From Citricoccus sp. WCRC_4 (GTDB lineage: Bacteria > Actinomycetota > Actinomycetes > Actinomycetales > Micrococcaceae): a stretch of 6,796 nt of DNA. The position numbers and the translations under genes are program-made. Position 1 is the first letter of the stretch. The number at the start of each line of letters is the position of its first letter. The DNA lies in assembly GCA_026645375.1 (NCBI GenBank), contig JAPFFX010000250.1, positions 1 to 6,796 on the forward strand. Reading direction: 5' to 3'. The notes under the pieces are model-generated. The model had not been told where the DNA came from, did no database searches, and was given only the letters and a program-made list of their open reading frames with translations. Below, piece after piece: positions 1 to 5,155 of the stretch.

Positions 1-1
1 G

Positions 2-103
2 GACCAGCTGACCGCCCAGGTGCGGGACACGATCGATGCCCCGCCGACCGGACCCGACGACGACGGCTCGCCGGCCCTGCAGTCCGTCCAGACCGTCCGG
101 TGA
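2..103 (+). CDS. C-terminal end of an upstream gene (partial, unknown product)
   Basis: The reading frame that begins at base 2 is open to a TGA at 101-103, and nearly all its codons end in G or C, as expected for a real high-GC gene. It encodes only the last 33 residues, starting DQLTAQVRDTIDAPPTGP and ending in SVQTVR. This is a short amphipathic stretch followed by a Pro/Asp-rich tail with no motif I recognise. It lies directly upstream of, and on the same strand as, a glycosyltransferase, so it is probably in the same operon and may itself be a glycan gene; that is inference from position only. Its stop codon overlaps a GTG (GTGA at 100-103) that opens the mini-ORF chain described separately. 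Confidence 0.6.
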   Translation, partial: DQLTAQVRDTIDAPPTGPDDDGSPALQSVQTVR

Positions 104-154
104 GCGCGGTCATCGCATGAACCCGGTCATCGCATGAACCCGGTCTCCCCGTGA
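100..154 (+). other. Chain of three overlapping mini-ORFs linking two genes
   Basis: Three consecutive six-codon reading frames fill the junction between the upstream gene and the glycosyltransferase. GTG at 100-102 encodes MSAVIA and stops at 118-120. ATG at 117-119 encodes MNPVIA and stops at 135-137. ATG at 134-136 encodes MNPVSP and stops at 152-154. The last stop overlaps the GTG start of the glycosyltransferase at 151-153. Every hand-over is an NTGA four-base overlap, the classical arrangement for termination-reinitiation coupling. No clear Shine-Dalgarno sequence precedes any of these starts. The peptides are unlikely to have a function; the structure may influence how many ribosomes reach the downstream gene. 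Confidence 0.55.
107..145 (+). repeat. 17-base tandem duplication (2.3 copies)
   Basis: The unit CGGTCATCGCATGAACC occurs at 107-123 and again, identically, at 124-140, followed by the first five bases of a third copy at 141-145. Because 17 is not a multiple of three, each copy places its ATGA in a different frame, which creates the mini-ORF chain. Perfect identity suggests a recent slipped-strand duplication. Confidence 0.9.
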
Positions 155-1257
155 GCGCCTCCCCGTCCCGCCCCCGGGTCCTGTACTACGCCCACGACCA
201 CGGCATCGGGCACCTGCACCACGCGGCCCGCGCCGCCCGGACCGGGGCCTTCGACCTGACCGTGGCCACCTCCGCGGCCCGCGCCGCCGAGGTGCTGCCG
301 CCCGCCACCGGGCTCCGGGTGCCGCCCGCCACCGGGCTCCGGGTGCTGCCCTCCGACGTCGTCCCCGGGCACCGCCAGCCGTCCGGGTCCCGGTTGCACT
401 ACACCCCCACCGGTCCGGTCATCCGGGACCGGTTCGCCGCCCTGCTCGAGGCGGCCCGGACGGTGCAGCCGGACGTCGTGGTGGTGGACGTGTCCGTGGA
501 GACCGCCCTGTTCCTGCGCCTGGCCGGCTACCCGGTGATCCACCGGCGCATGCACGGGGACCGGACGGACCCGGCCCACGAGCTCGTCTACGCCGAGTCC
601 GACCATCTGATCGCCCACTACGGCGCCGGACTGGAGGAGCCGGGCTGGTGCGAGCGGTTCGGGGCGAAGACCACGTTCCTCGGCGCCCCGGACACGTCCG
701 GCCGGCTCGGCCGACGGGCCGGCCCCCGCGCCGGTTCCTCCTCGGCCGTCCGGACCACGACGCCGGAGATCGCCGTGGTGACCGGCACCGGCGGCGGCGG
801 GGTCCGGCTGGCCGACCTCGCGCGGGCCGCGGGCCAGGTGCCCGGTGCCCGCTGGCACGTCTACGGGTCGGTGCGCGGCGGGGACGGCGCCGTGCCGCCG
901 AACATGGTGCTGCACGGCTGGACCGACGACGTCGCCGGCCGGATGCGCGCGGCGGACCTGGCGGTGGTCTCGGCCGGGTACAGCGCCGTGGCCGACGCGA
1001 CGGGATCGGCCCGGCCCCTGGTGCTGGCCCCGGAGGAGCGTCCCTTCGACGAGCAGGACCACTTCGCCGCCGCCGCCCGGGCTGCGGCCGGGGTGCCCTG
1101 GTGCCGGTGGGGGGACGAGTCCGCGGACTGGGCCGGCGCCGTGGAGGCGGCCCTGGGGGACCCGGCCTCGGCGGACCGGCTGGCGGCGGAGGTCCTCACG
1201 GAGCCGGGAGAGTACCGGCGCCGCTGGGAGGCCGCGGTGGCGCAGGTCCTCGGTTGA
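151..1257 (+). CDS. MurG/GT28-like glycosyltransferase (GT-B fold)
   Basis: A 368-residue protein that probably transfers a sugar from a nucleotide-sugar donor during synthesis of a surface glycan; donor and acceptor are unknown. The N-terminus has the GT-B opening strand and a glycine/histidine loop (RVLYYAHDHGIGHLHHA, residues 9-25), as in predicted glycosyltransferases related to MurG. The C-terminal donor domain starts near residue 207 with VVTGTGGGG (209-217). It continues through GWTDDVAGRMRAADLAVVSAG (about 256-276) and a PLVLAPEERPFDEQDHFA segment (289-306), the family's nucleotide-sugar region with the usual Pro and DEQ. The GTG at 151 is the first start after the in-frame stop at 118-120 and leaves only eight residues before the first strand. 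There is no Shine-Dalgarno sequence, so translation is probably coupled to the upstream gene. Residues 50-65 are a perfect internal duplication. It is soluble, with no signal peptide or membrane segment. Confidence 0.85.
   Translation: MSASPSRPRVLYYAHDHGIGHLHHAARAARTGAFDLTVATSAARAAEVLPPATGLRVPPATGLRVLPSDVVPGHRQPSGSRLHYTPTGPVIRDRFAALLEAARTVQPDVVVVDVSVETALFLRLAGYPVIHRRMHGDRTDPAHELVYAESDHLIAHYGAGLEEPGWCERFGAKTTFLGAPDTSGRLGRRAGPRAGSSSAVRTTTPEIAVVTGTGGGGVRLADLARAAGQVPGARWHVYGSVRGGDGAVPPNMVLHGWTDDVAGRMRAADLAVVSAGYSAVADATGSARPLVLAPEERPFDEQDHFAAAARAAAGVPWCRWGDESADWAGAVEAALGDPASADRLAAEVLTEPGEYRRRWEAAVAQVLG
298..345 (+). repeat. 24-base in-frame tandem duplication inside the glycosyltransferase
   Basis: Bases 298-321 and 322-345 are identical 24-base units, each encoding PPATGLRV (residues 50-57 and 58-65). 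The frame is kept, so the protein carries eight extra residues between an early helix and the next strand of the N-terminal domain. The absence of any base difference suggests a recent event. Confidence 0.92.
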
Positions 1258-1271
1258 CGCGCGCGGCGAGC

Positions 1272-1303
1272 GGGGCGCAGCGGTCGGGAGTCCGCCACGC
1301 CCC
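1272..1303. terminator. Putative bidirectional terminator hairpin
   Basis: In the 54-base gap between two convergent genes, GGGGCG (1272-1277) pairs with CGCCCC (1298-1303). Inside it, after a symmetric CA/CA internal loop, GCGG (1280-1283) pairs with CCGC (1292-1295), leaving an eight-base loop. It lies 14 bases after the glycosyltransferase stop and 8 bases after the adhC stop read from the other side. No T-run follows on either strand, which is common in high-GC actinobacteria; termination is inferred from placement and stem strength. Confidence 0.55.
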
Positions 1304-1311
1304 ACCGGCCG

Positions 1312-2358
1312 CTAGCTGAGGGTGGCCGTGTCGATGACGAAGCGGTACCGCACGTCCGAGGCGAGGACACGGTCGTAGGCCTCGTTGACCTGGTCAGCGG
1401 AGATGACCTCGATCTCGGCGCCGATGCCGTGCTCGGCGCAGAAGTCGAGCATCTGCTGGGTCTCGTCGATGCCGCCGATCATCGATCCGGCGAAGGAACG
1501 CCGGCCGCCGATGAGCGCCCCCGCGTTCACCGGCAGCGGTTCGGCCGGGGCCCCGACGTTGACCATGGTCCCGCCCACGGTCAGCAGCCCCAGGAAGGCG
1601 CTGACGTCGATCGGGGCGCTGACGGTGTTGATGATCAGGTCGAACGAGCCGGCCAGGTCCGTGAACGTCTCGTCGTCGCTGGTCGCGTAGTAGTGGTCCG
1701 CGCCCAGGCGCAGCCCGTCCTCCTGCTTCCTGAGGGACTGGGACAGGACGGTGACCTCGGCGCCCATCGCGTGCGCGATCTTCACGGCCATGTGCCCGAG
1801 ACCGCCGAGCCCGACGACGGCGACCTTCTTGCCCGGGCCGGCACCCCAGCGGTGCAGGGGCGAGTAGGTGGTGATTCCAGCGCAGAGCAGTGGGGCTGCG
1901 ACATCGAGCTCGATGCCCTCCGGGATCCCGAGCACGAAGTCCTCGGTGACCACGATGTGGGAGGAGTATCCGCCCTGGGTGATGGTCCCGTCGCGGTCGG
2001 TGACCCCATAGGTGCCCACCATGCCATCGAGGCAGTACTGCTCATCACCGGCGGCGCAGTTGGCGCACTGTCCGCAGGAATTGACCATGCAGCCCACACC
2101 GACTCGGTCGCCGACGGCGTGCCTGGTCACGTCAGGTCCGACCTCCGTGACGATGCCGGCGATCTCGTGACCGGGGACCAGGGGGTAGGACTGGGGTCCC
2201 CATTCGCCGCGCACCGTGTGGATGTCGGAATGGCAGATCCCGGCGTACTTGATCTCGATCAGCACGTCGTGGGCACCGACGGCGCGGCGTTCGATGGTGG
2301 TGGGGACGAGGTCCGCGGCCGCAGCGGGGGCGGCGTACGCGAGGGCGGTGGTGGTCAT
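1312..2358 (-). CDS. adhC: Zinc-dependent NAD(P)-alcohol dehydrogenase, AdhC/CAD type
   Basis: A 348-residue medium-chain dehydrogenase/reductase, close to the usual length of mycobacterial AdhC-type enzymes. It should interconvert alcohols and aldehydes in the cytoplasm. The catalytic zinc ligands are visible: Cys42 in GICHSD, His64-Glu65 in PGHE, and Cys159 in LLCAG. The structural zinc site is complete, with Cys95, Cys98, Cys101 and Cys109. The Rossmann motif is VVGLGGLG (181-188), and the SQSLRK segment at 206-211 after the second strand, instead of an acidic residue, suggests NADP(H) preference. The chosen ATG at 2358 has a strong Shine-Dalgarno AAGGAG six bases upstream; an ATG 60 bases further out would add a non-homologous tail. 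It lies 125 bases after the merR gene on the same strand and is probably co-transcribed and aldehyde-responsive. The physiological substrate cannot be read from sequence. Confidence 0.93.
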   Translation of the reverse strand: MTTTALAYAAPAAAADLVPTTIERRAVGAHDVLIEIKYAGICHSDIHTVRGEWGPQSYPLVPGHEIAGIVTEVGPDVTRHAVGDRVGVGCMVNSCGQCANCAAGDEQYCLDGMVGTYGVTDRDGTITQGGYSSHIVVTEDFVLGIPEGIELDVAAPLLCAGITTYSPLHRWGAGPGKKVAVVGLGGLGHMAVKIAHAMGAEVTVLSQSLRKQEDGLRLGADHYYATSDDETFTDLAGSFDLIINTVSAPIDVSAFLGLLTVGGTMVNVGAPAEPLPVNAGALIGGRRSFAGSMIGGIDETQQMLDFCAEHGIGAEIEVISADQVNEAYDRVLASDVRYRFVIDTATLS

Positions 2359-2362
2359 GGGT

Positions 2363-2370
2363 ATCTCCTT
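2363..2370 (-). promoter_or_regulatory. Strong ribosome binding site of adhC
   Basis: On the minus strand AAGGAGAT precedes the ATG at 2358, with AAGGAG six bases from the start. This decides the start against the upstream ATG at 2418, and it is the best Shine-Dalgarno sequence in the window, suggesting high translation of adhC. Confidence 0.85.
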
Positions 2371-2446
2371 GTGGGGGTTCGTGTGGTGCCCGGGGGGTGT
2401 CCGGGCGATGGTCGTCACGGGTCGACCGTGTGGGCATGCGGGACCA

Positions 2447-2464
2447 GCGGACCCCGGGGTCCGC
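2447..2464. promoter_or_regulatory. 18-base perfect palindrome between merR and adhC
   Basis: GCGGACCCCGGGGTCCGC reads identically on both strands. It begins 19 bases past the merR stop codon and ends about 90 bases before the adhC start. As RNA it can form a seven-pair stem with a CCGG loop. It may be an attenuator or leaky terminator after merR, or an operator. It does not resemble the merR operator dyad, and no T-run follows. A second weaker dyad, CACGGGTCGACCGTG with one unpaired G, lies at 2416-2430. I see no convincing -35/-10 pair for adhC in this gap. Confidence 0.45.
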
Positions 2465-2483
2465 GGACTGACGGCCGTGGTGT

Positions 2484-2945
2484 CTAGCCCCTCCCGGACT
2501 TCTTGAGGTCGTCGGCCAACGCGCGCGCCTCGTCCGAGAGCCGTTCTGCCCTGGACTGATCACCGGCCTGGATGGCCTGCCAGTACTCGATCTTCACTCC
2601 GACGTACCGGCTCCGGAGGACGACGGCTCGTGCCTCGGCCTCCAGCCGCTCCTGCTGCGCCTCCAGCAAGGCGATCTGCTCCGGCGCCGCGGCCGGCCCG
2701 AGCCGACCGTTCGCCAGGTAGCGGCGCATGTCCGCCACCGACATGCCCGTCGCGCTCAGGCATGACACCCAGGTCAGCAGGTCCAGGTCCTCCTCGGTGT
2801 AGACGCGGTGCTTGCTGCTGGCACCCCGGCCGATCGGGGAGATCACTCCTATGGACTCGTAGTAGCGCAACGTGCTGGCCGGCAAGCCCGTCAGCGCCGC
2901 TGCCTCCTTGATCGAGTACGTGTGCCTGGTGCCCGGTGCGCTCAC
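2484..2945 (-). CDS. MerR-family regulator, AdhR/NmlR-like
   Basis: A 153-residue transcriptional regulator. The N-terminal winged helix-turn-helix runs TYSIKEAAALTGLPASTLRYYE (residues 9-30) and the wing covers HRVYTEEDL (46-54). The middle segment WVSCLSATGMSVADMRRYL (59-77) is followed by a Glu/Gln/Ala-rich dimerisation coiled coil (about 88-125). The C-terminus lacks the metal-binding Cys clusters of MerR, CueR or SoxR. The only cysteine is Cys62, at the position of the single conserved Cys (Cys52) in Bacillus AdhR and its NmlR relatives, which sense aldehydes and other electrophiles by thiol modification; that alignment is from memory. The adjacent alcohol dehydrogenase fits that family. 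The start is the GTG at 2945, directly after a MerR-type promoter. It probably activates itself and adhC by distorting the operator between -35 and -10. Confidence 0.88.
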   Translation of the reverse strand: MSAPGTRHTYSIKEAAALTGLPASTLRYYESIGVISPIGRGASSKHRVYTEEDLDLLTWVSCLSATGMSVADMRRYLANGRLGPAAAPEQIALLEAQQERLEAEARAVVLRSRYVGVKIEYWQAIQAGDQSRAERLSDEARALADDLKKSGRG

Positions 2946-2952
2946 CGCACCA

Positions 2953-2982
2953 ACGATAGGAACTTCAAGTGCTTGAAGACAA
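2953..2982 (-). promoter_or_regulatory. MerR-type promoter of the merR-adhC module
   Basis: On the minus strand, TTGTCT (2982-2977) and TATCGT (2958-2953) match -35 and -10 elements with an 18-base spacer, longer than the usual 17. The spacer is mostly filled by the operator dyad, the hallmark of promoters activated by MerR proteins through DNA distortion. Only seven bases separate the -10 from the GTG at 2945, so transcription should begin at or next to the start codon, giving a leaderless message. Confidence 0.72.
2963..2978. promoter_or_regulatory. Operator dyad for the MerR regulator
   Basis: A perfect inverted repeat of seven bases, CTTCAAG and CTTGAAG, separated by two bases (TG on the plus strand). 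It sits between the proposed -35 and -10 and overlaps the last bases of the -35. It closely resembles the CTTAAAG/CTTTAAG dyad I recall for Bacillus AdhR and dyads of other MerR regulators. No second copy occurs before adhC, so control of adhC probably acts through read-through from here. Confidence 0.82.
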
Positions 2983-2992
2983 GCACCACGAA

Positions 2993-3874
2993 TCAGAAGG
3001 CCGCGGATGGCTGGCGCGCCGACTCGACCTCCGCGTCCGTGGGCGTCCGCAGCACCACCAGCCGGTCGCCGTCGGGGTCCCAGTCGACGAGCCCGAGGTC
3101 GCGGAACTGACCGAGCCAGCCCTCCATCGGCCAGGTGCCGTGGACCTGGCGGAAGCGGCGGGCGTTGACGAGGATGTCGGCGAAGTGGTGCAGCGGGGGC
3201 CGGTGGACGCCGTGGTGCTGGTGGAACACGGTGGCCCGGGAGGACCGCAGGGCCAGGCCGGCGTCGCGGGCGCGGAACGCGACGTCGGTGTCCTCGGCGC
3301 CGTAGCCGCTGAAGGCCTCGTCGAAGCCGCCGAGCCGGTCGAGGTCCGCCGAACCCACCGCCAGGACGAGCGTCCACACCAGGTGCCAGTCGTCCGTCGG
3401 TCCCTCGCCCAGGTGCCCCCGCGCCGCGTGGGGCACGGAGAGCTCGCGCAACCGGTCGTCGTCGGGAAGCCCGGTGGCGGCGTGCGCCTCCTGCACCCAG
3501 CCGGGGACGAGGTAGCGCGGGGTGCCCATGACGAGCGTGCCCGGATGGGCCCGGACCGTCTCCGCCAGCGTCCCGACGGCGGCGGCGGACGGGATGCAGT
3601 CCACGTCCAGGAACACCAGGACCTCGCCGCCGGCCAACCGGGCCGCCCGGTTGCGGGCCGCGGCCAGCGGAAGCGTCCCGGGGGCGTCCACGTGGGAGGT
3701 CACCACCGGCAGGTCGGTGGCCGGCACCGCGCCGTCGGGCTGGTTCATGAACACGACCACGACCTCGTCCGGGCGCGGGGTGGCCCGTTCCAGTCCGGCG
3801 AGCACGCGGGCCAGGTGCTCGTCCCGGCCGCCGGTGATCACCAGGACGGAGGTGGTGGTCGTCGGGTCCGCCAT
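2993..3874 (-). CDS. Glycosyltransferase family 2 with galactosyltransferase-type C-terminal motif
   Basis: A 293-residue GT-A enzyme that probably adds a sugar to a growing glycan at the cytoplasmic face. The first strand is SVLVITGGRDEHLARVLAGL (9-28). The metal-binding DxD is in VFLDVDC (87-93, Asp90 and Asp92). The acceptor-side motif GGFDEAFSGYGAEDTDVAFR (182-201), with the catalytic-type Glu194-Asp195, matches the C-terminal motif of beta-galactosyltransferase-like GT2 enzymes (Glyco_transf_7C). A Trp/His-rich region (HQHHGVHRPPLHHF, 218-231) follows. No membrane helix is present. The ATG at 3874 shares its A with the stop of the preceding glycosyltransferase (TGATG), so the two are translationally coupled; longer forms in this frame would run into the upstream gene and lack homology. 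Donor and acceptor are unknown. Confidence 0.9.
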   Translation of the reverse strand: MADPTTTTSVLVITGGRDEHLARVLAGLERATPRPDEVVVVFMNQPDGAVPATDLPVVTSHVDAPGTLPLAAARNRAARLAGGEVLVFLDVDCIPSAAAVGTLAETVRAHPGTLVMGTPRYLVPGWVQEAHAATGLPDDDRLRELSVPHAARGHLGEGPTDDWHLVWTLVLAVGSADLDRLGGFDEAFSGYGAEDTDVAFRARDAGLALRSSRATVFHQHHGVHRPPLHHFADILVNARRFRQVHGTWPMEGWLGQFRDLGLVDWDPDGDRLVVLRTPTDAEVESARQPSAAF

Positions 3875-5004
3875 CAGGCGCCCACGGTCTCGCGGGACCT
3901 GGCCGCGGCCAGGGCACGGGCGTAGAGGCGCTCGTGCTCGGCGGCCACCACCTCGCGTTGGGCCCACCGCGCCGAGGGGTCGGCCGGCCGGATCGCGTCC
4001 CGGCGGTCCAGCAGGGCCAGGAGGGCACCGGCCAGGGCGGCGGCATCGCCGGGGGCGAAGGTCTCGATGGCGGGGGAGGTGGCCTGGCCGGCGAAGCATC
4101 CGAGGTCCGGCACGGCCACCGGCACGCCCAGGTCCCGGCACATCTCCAGCCAGCCCGAGTGGGTGCCGAAGGCGTAGGGCAGCACGGTCACGTCCAGGGA
4201 GCGCAGGTCGGCGTGCAGCGCGTCGTCCCCGAGCCGGCCGTGTTCCCAGAGGTCGAAGCCGTATGCCGCGCACTCGGCCCGCAACCGCCCCAGCGCCTCG
4301 GTGTCCTGGGGGTCCTCGCGGACGTCCACCCGCACCCGGGCCGCCACCCCGCGCTCGCGCAGCCGCCGCACGGCCTCGGCCGTACCGGGCAGGGCCGAGA
4401 AGGGATCCACGTTGGCCCGCAGGTCCTTGGCGTGCAGCCCGATCACGACCTCCCGGCCCGCGGCGGCCACCCCGGGGCGGGCCCACCGGGACAGCCGGCG
4501 TCCGGTGCCGCCGGCGGCCTGGGCGGGAATCCGGTCCAGGGGCACGATGTGCGGATGGGGCACCACGGTGGCCGCCCGGTCCCAGCGCGCCAGGATCTCC
4601 GCGGCCGCCGGGTCGGTCAGCGTCAGGACCTCGTCGGCCGCGGGGATGAGCACGTCCAGCTGGGCCAGGTGCCGGGAGCGGTCGGCGAAGTGGGGGTTGT
4701 GCAGGTCGTGCACCGTGACCACCAGGGCCGAGCCGGCCGCGCGCAGCACGTCGACCACCTGCTGTAGCTGCTCCGGGGCGTAGGAGTCGAAGCCGAAGTG
4801 CACGTGCAGGACGTCCGGCACGTTCTCGCGGAGCCAGTCGGCGTCCAGCGCGCGGGGCGGCCACCACTGGCCGGCGGGGGCGCCGGGGACGGGCGGGTCG
4901 GGAAGGACGGCGTAGACGGGTGGGCGGCCGGGCGGCAGCACGTGACGGCAGTAGGGGTGGTCGGACGGCACCATCTGCACCGTGTGGTGATCACTGGGTG
5001 CCAC
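3874..5004 (-). CDS. GT-B (GT4-like) glycosyltransferase
   Basis: A 376-residue protein with the two-domain GT-B pattern. The N-terminal domain shows VLHVHFGFDSY (65-75) and SALVVTVHDLHNPHF (92-106), the acceptor-domain strands of GT4 enzymes. The hinge and donor domain begin near EVVIGLHAKDLRANVDP (185-201). The late segment LDVTVLPYAFGTHSGWLEMCRDLGVPVAVPDLG (270-302) contains the nucleotide-sugar loop, with Glu287 at the position of the last Glu of the EX7E motif; the first Glu of that motif is not obvious. The start is a GTG at 5004 with a good Shine-Dalgarno GAGGAG four bases upstream; the ATG at 5157 would add 51 low-complexity residues with no homology. First gene of a minus-strand operon with the GT2 gene, transcribed from the divergent control region shared with the acyltransferase gene. 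Confidence 0.85.
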   Translation of the reverse strand: MAPSDHHTVQMVPSDHPYCRHVLPPGRPPVYAVLPDPPVPGAPAGQWWPPRALDADWLRENVPDVLHVHFGFDSYAPEQLQQVVDVLRAAGSALVVTVHDLHNPHFADRSRHLAQLDVLIPAADEVLTLTDPAAAEILARWDRAATVVPHPHIVPLDRIPAQAAGGTGRRLSRWARPGVAAAGREVVIGLHAKDLRANVDPFSALPGTAEAVRRLRERGVAARVRVDVREDPQDTEALGRLRAECAAYGFDLWEHGRLGDDALHADLRSLDVTVLPYAFGTHSGWLEMCRDLGVPVAVPDLGCFAGQATSPAIETFAPGDAAALAGALLALLDRRDAIRPADPSARWAQREVVAAEHERLYARALAAARSRETVGA

Positions 5005-5007
5005 CCG

Positions 5008-5014
5008 TCTCCTC
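5008..5014 (-). promoter_or_regulatory. Ribosome binding site that sets the GTG start
   Basis: GAGGAGA on the minus strand lies just upstream of the GTG at 5004, with GAGGAG four bases from it. It supports this start over the in-frame ATG at 5157. Confidence 0.75.
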
Positions 5015-5101
5015 GTGTAGTCCTGTCCGGGCCGACAGGGCACGGACCACCAGCATACTGTTGAAGGATCACGACGACGGTGGCCAGGGCCGGCCGACCG
5101 G

Positions 5102-5119
5102 GCGGCACCCGCGTGCCGC
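5102..5119 (+). promoter_or_regulatory. Stem-loop in the leader of the acyltransferase gene
   Basis: GCGGCAC (5102-5108) and GTGCCGC (5113-5119) form a perfect seven-pair stem around a CCGC loop, ending 36 bases before the ATG at 5156. It may be an operator half-site pair or an RNA hairpin affecting translation or stability; nothing in the sequence decides between these. Confidence 0.4.
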
Positions 5120-5144
5120 ACCGGGGACGGACGAGACGGCCGGT

Positions 5145-5151
5145 GAGGGGA
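5145..5151 (+). promoter_or_regulatory. Ribosome binding site of the WcbI-like gene
   Basis: GAGGGGA lies four bases before the ATG at 5156 and fixes this start. Confidence 0.65.
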
Positions 5152-5155
5152 AGTC

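Larger units (their letters stand above)
5005..5155. promoter_or_regulatory. Divergent control region between the two glycan operons
   Basis: This 151-base gap is the longest in the window and serves genes transcribed in opposite directions. The only AT-rich patch is around 5052-5070. It holds a minus-strand -10-like TATGCT (5057-5052) and an overlapping plus-strand TACTGT (5056-5061). The latter has CCGACA at 5032-5037 as a possible -35 with an 18-base spacer. An inverted repeat CCTGTC/GACAGG with a six-base centre occupies 5022-5039, overlapping that -35 and lying in the minus-strand leader. The promoter assignments are weak; the divergent role follows from gene orientation. Confidence 0.45.

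Noticed and set aside
107..145. Considered as a CRISPR-like or attachment-site repeat
   Set aside because: The copies are directly adjacent with no spacers, and no integrase or mobile-element gene is present; simple slippage explains it.
127..1305. Long minus-strand open frame opposite the MurG-like glycosyltransferase
   Set aside because: It is Gly/Arg/Val-rich low-complexity sequence with no motifs; the plus-strand frame has clear GT-B motifs. Long antisense frames are expected at this GC content.
2359..2418. Upstream ATG start for adhC adding 20 residues
   Set aside because: The added residues are not typical of the family, and the ATG at 2358 has a near-ideal Shine-Dalgarno sequence that would lie inside the longer coding region.
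1429..2487. 352-codon plus-strand frame opposite adhC
   Set aside because: It mirrors adhC codons, shows no family motif and no ribosome binding site, while adhC has complete zinc and Rossmann motifs.
2969..3925. 318-codon plus-strand frame opposite the GT2 gene
   Set aside because: Shadow of a well-supported GT2 gene; composition is repetitive Val/Gly/Arg without a recognisable fold.
2946..4046. Apparent 520-codon frame fusing the MerR domain to a long N-terminal extension
   Set aside because: The extension is an out-of-frame shadow of the glycosyltransferase genes; the MerR domain begins right at the GTG after its promoter, so no fusion protein is supported.
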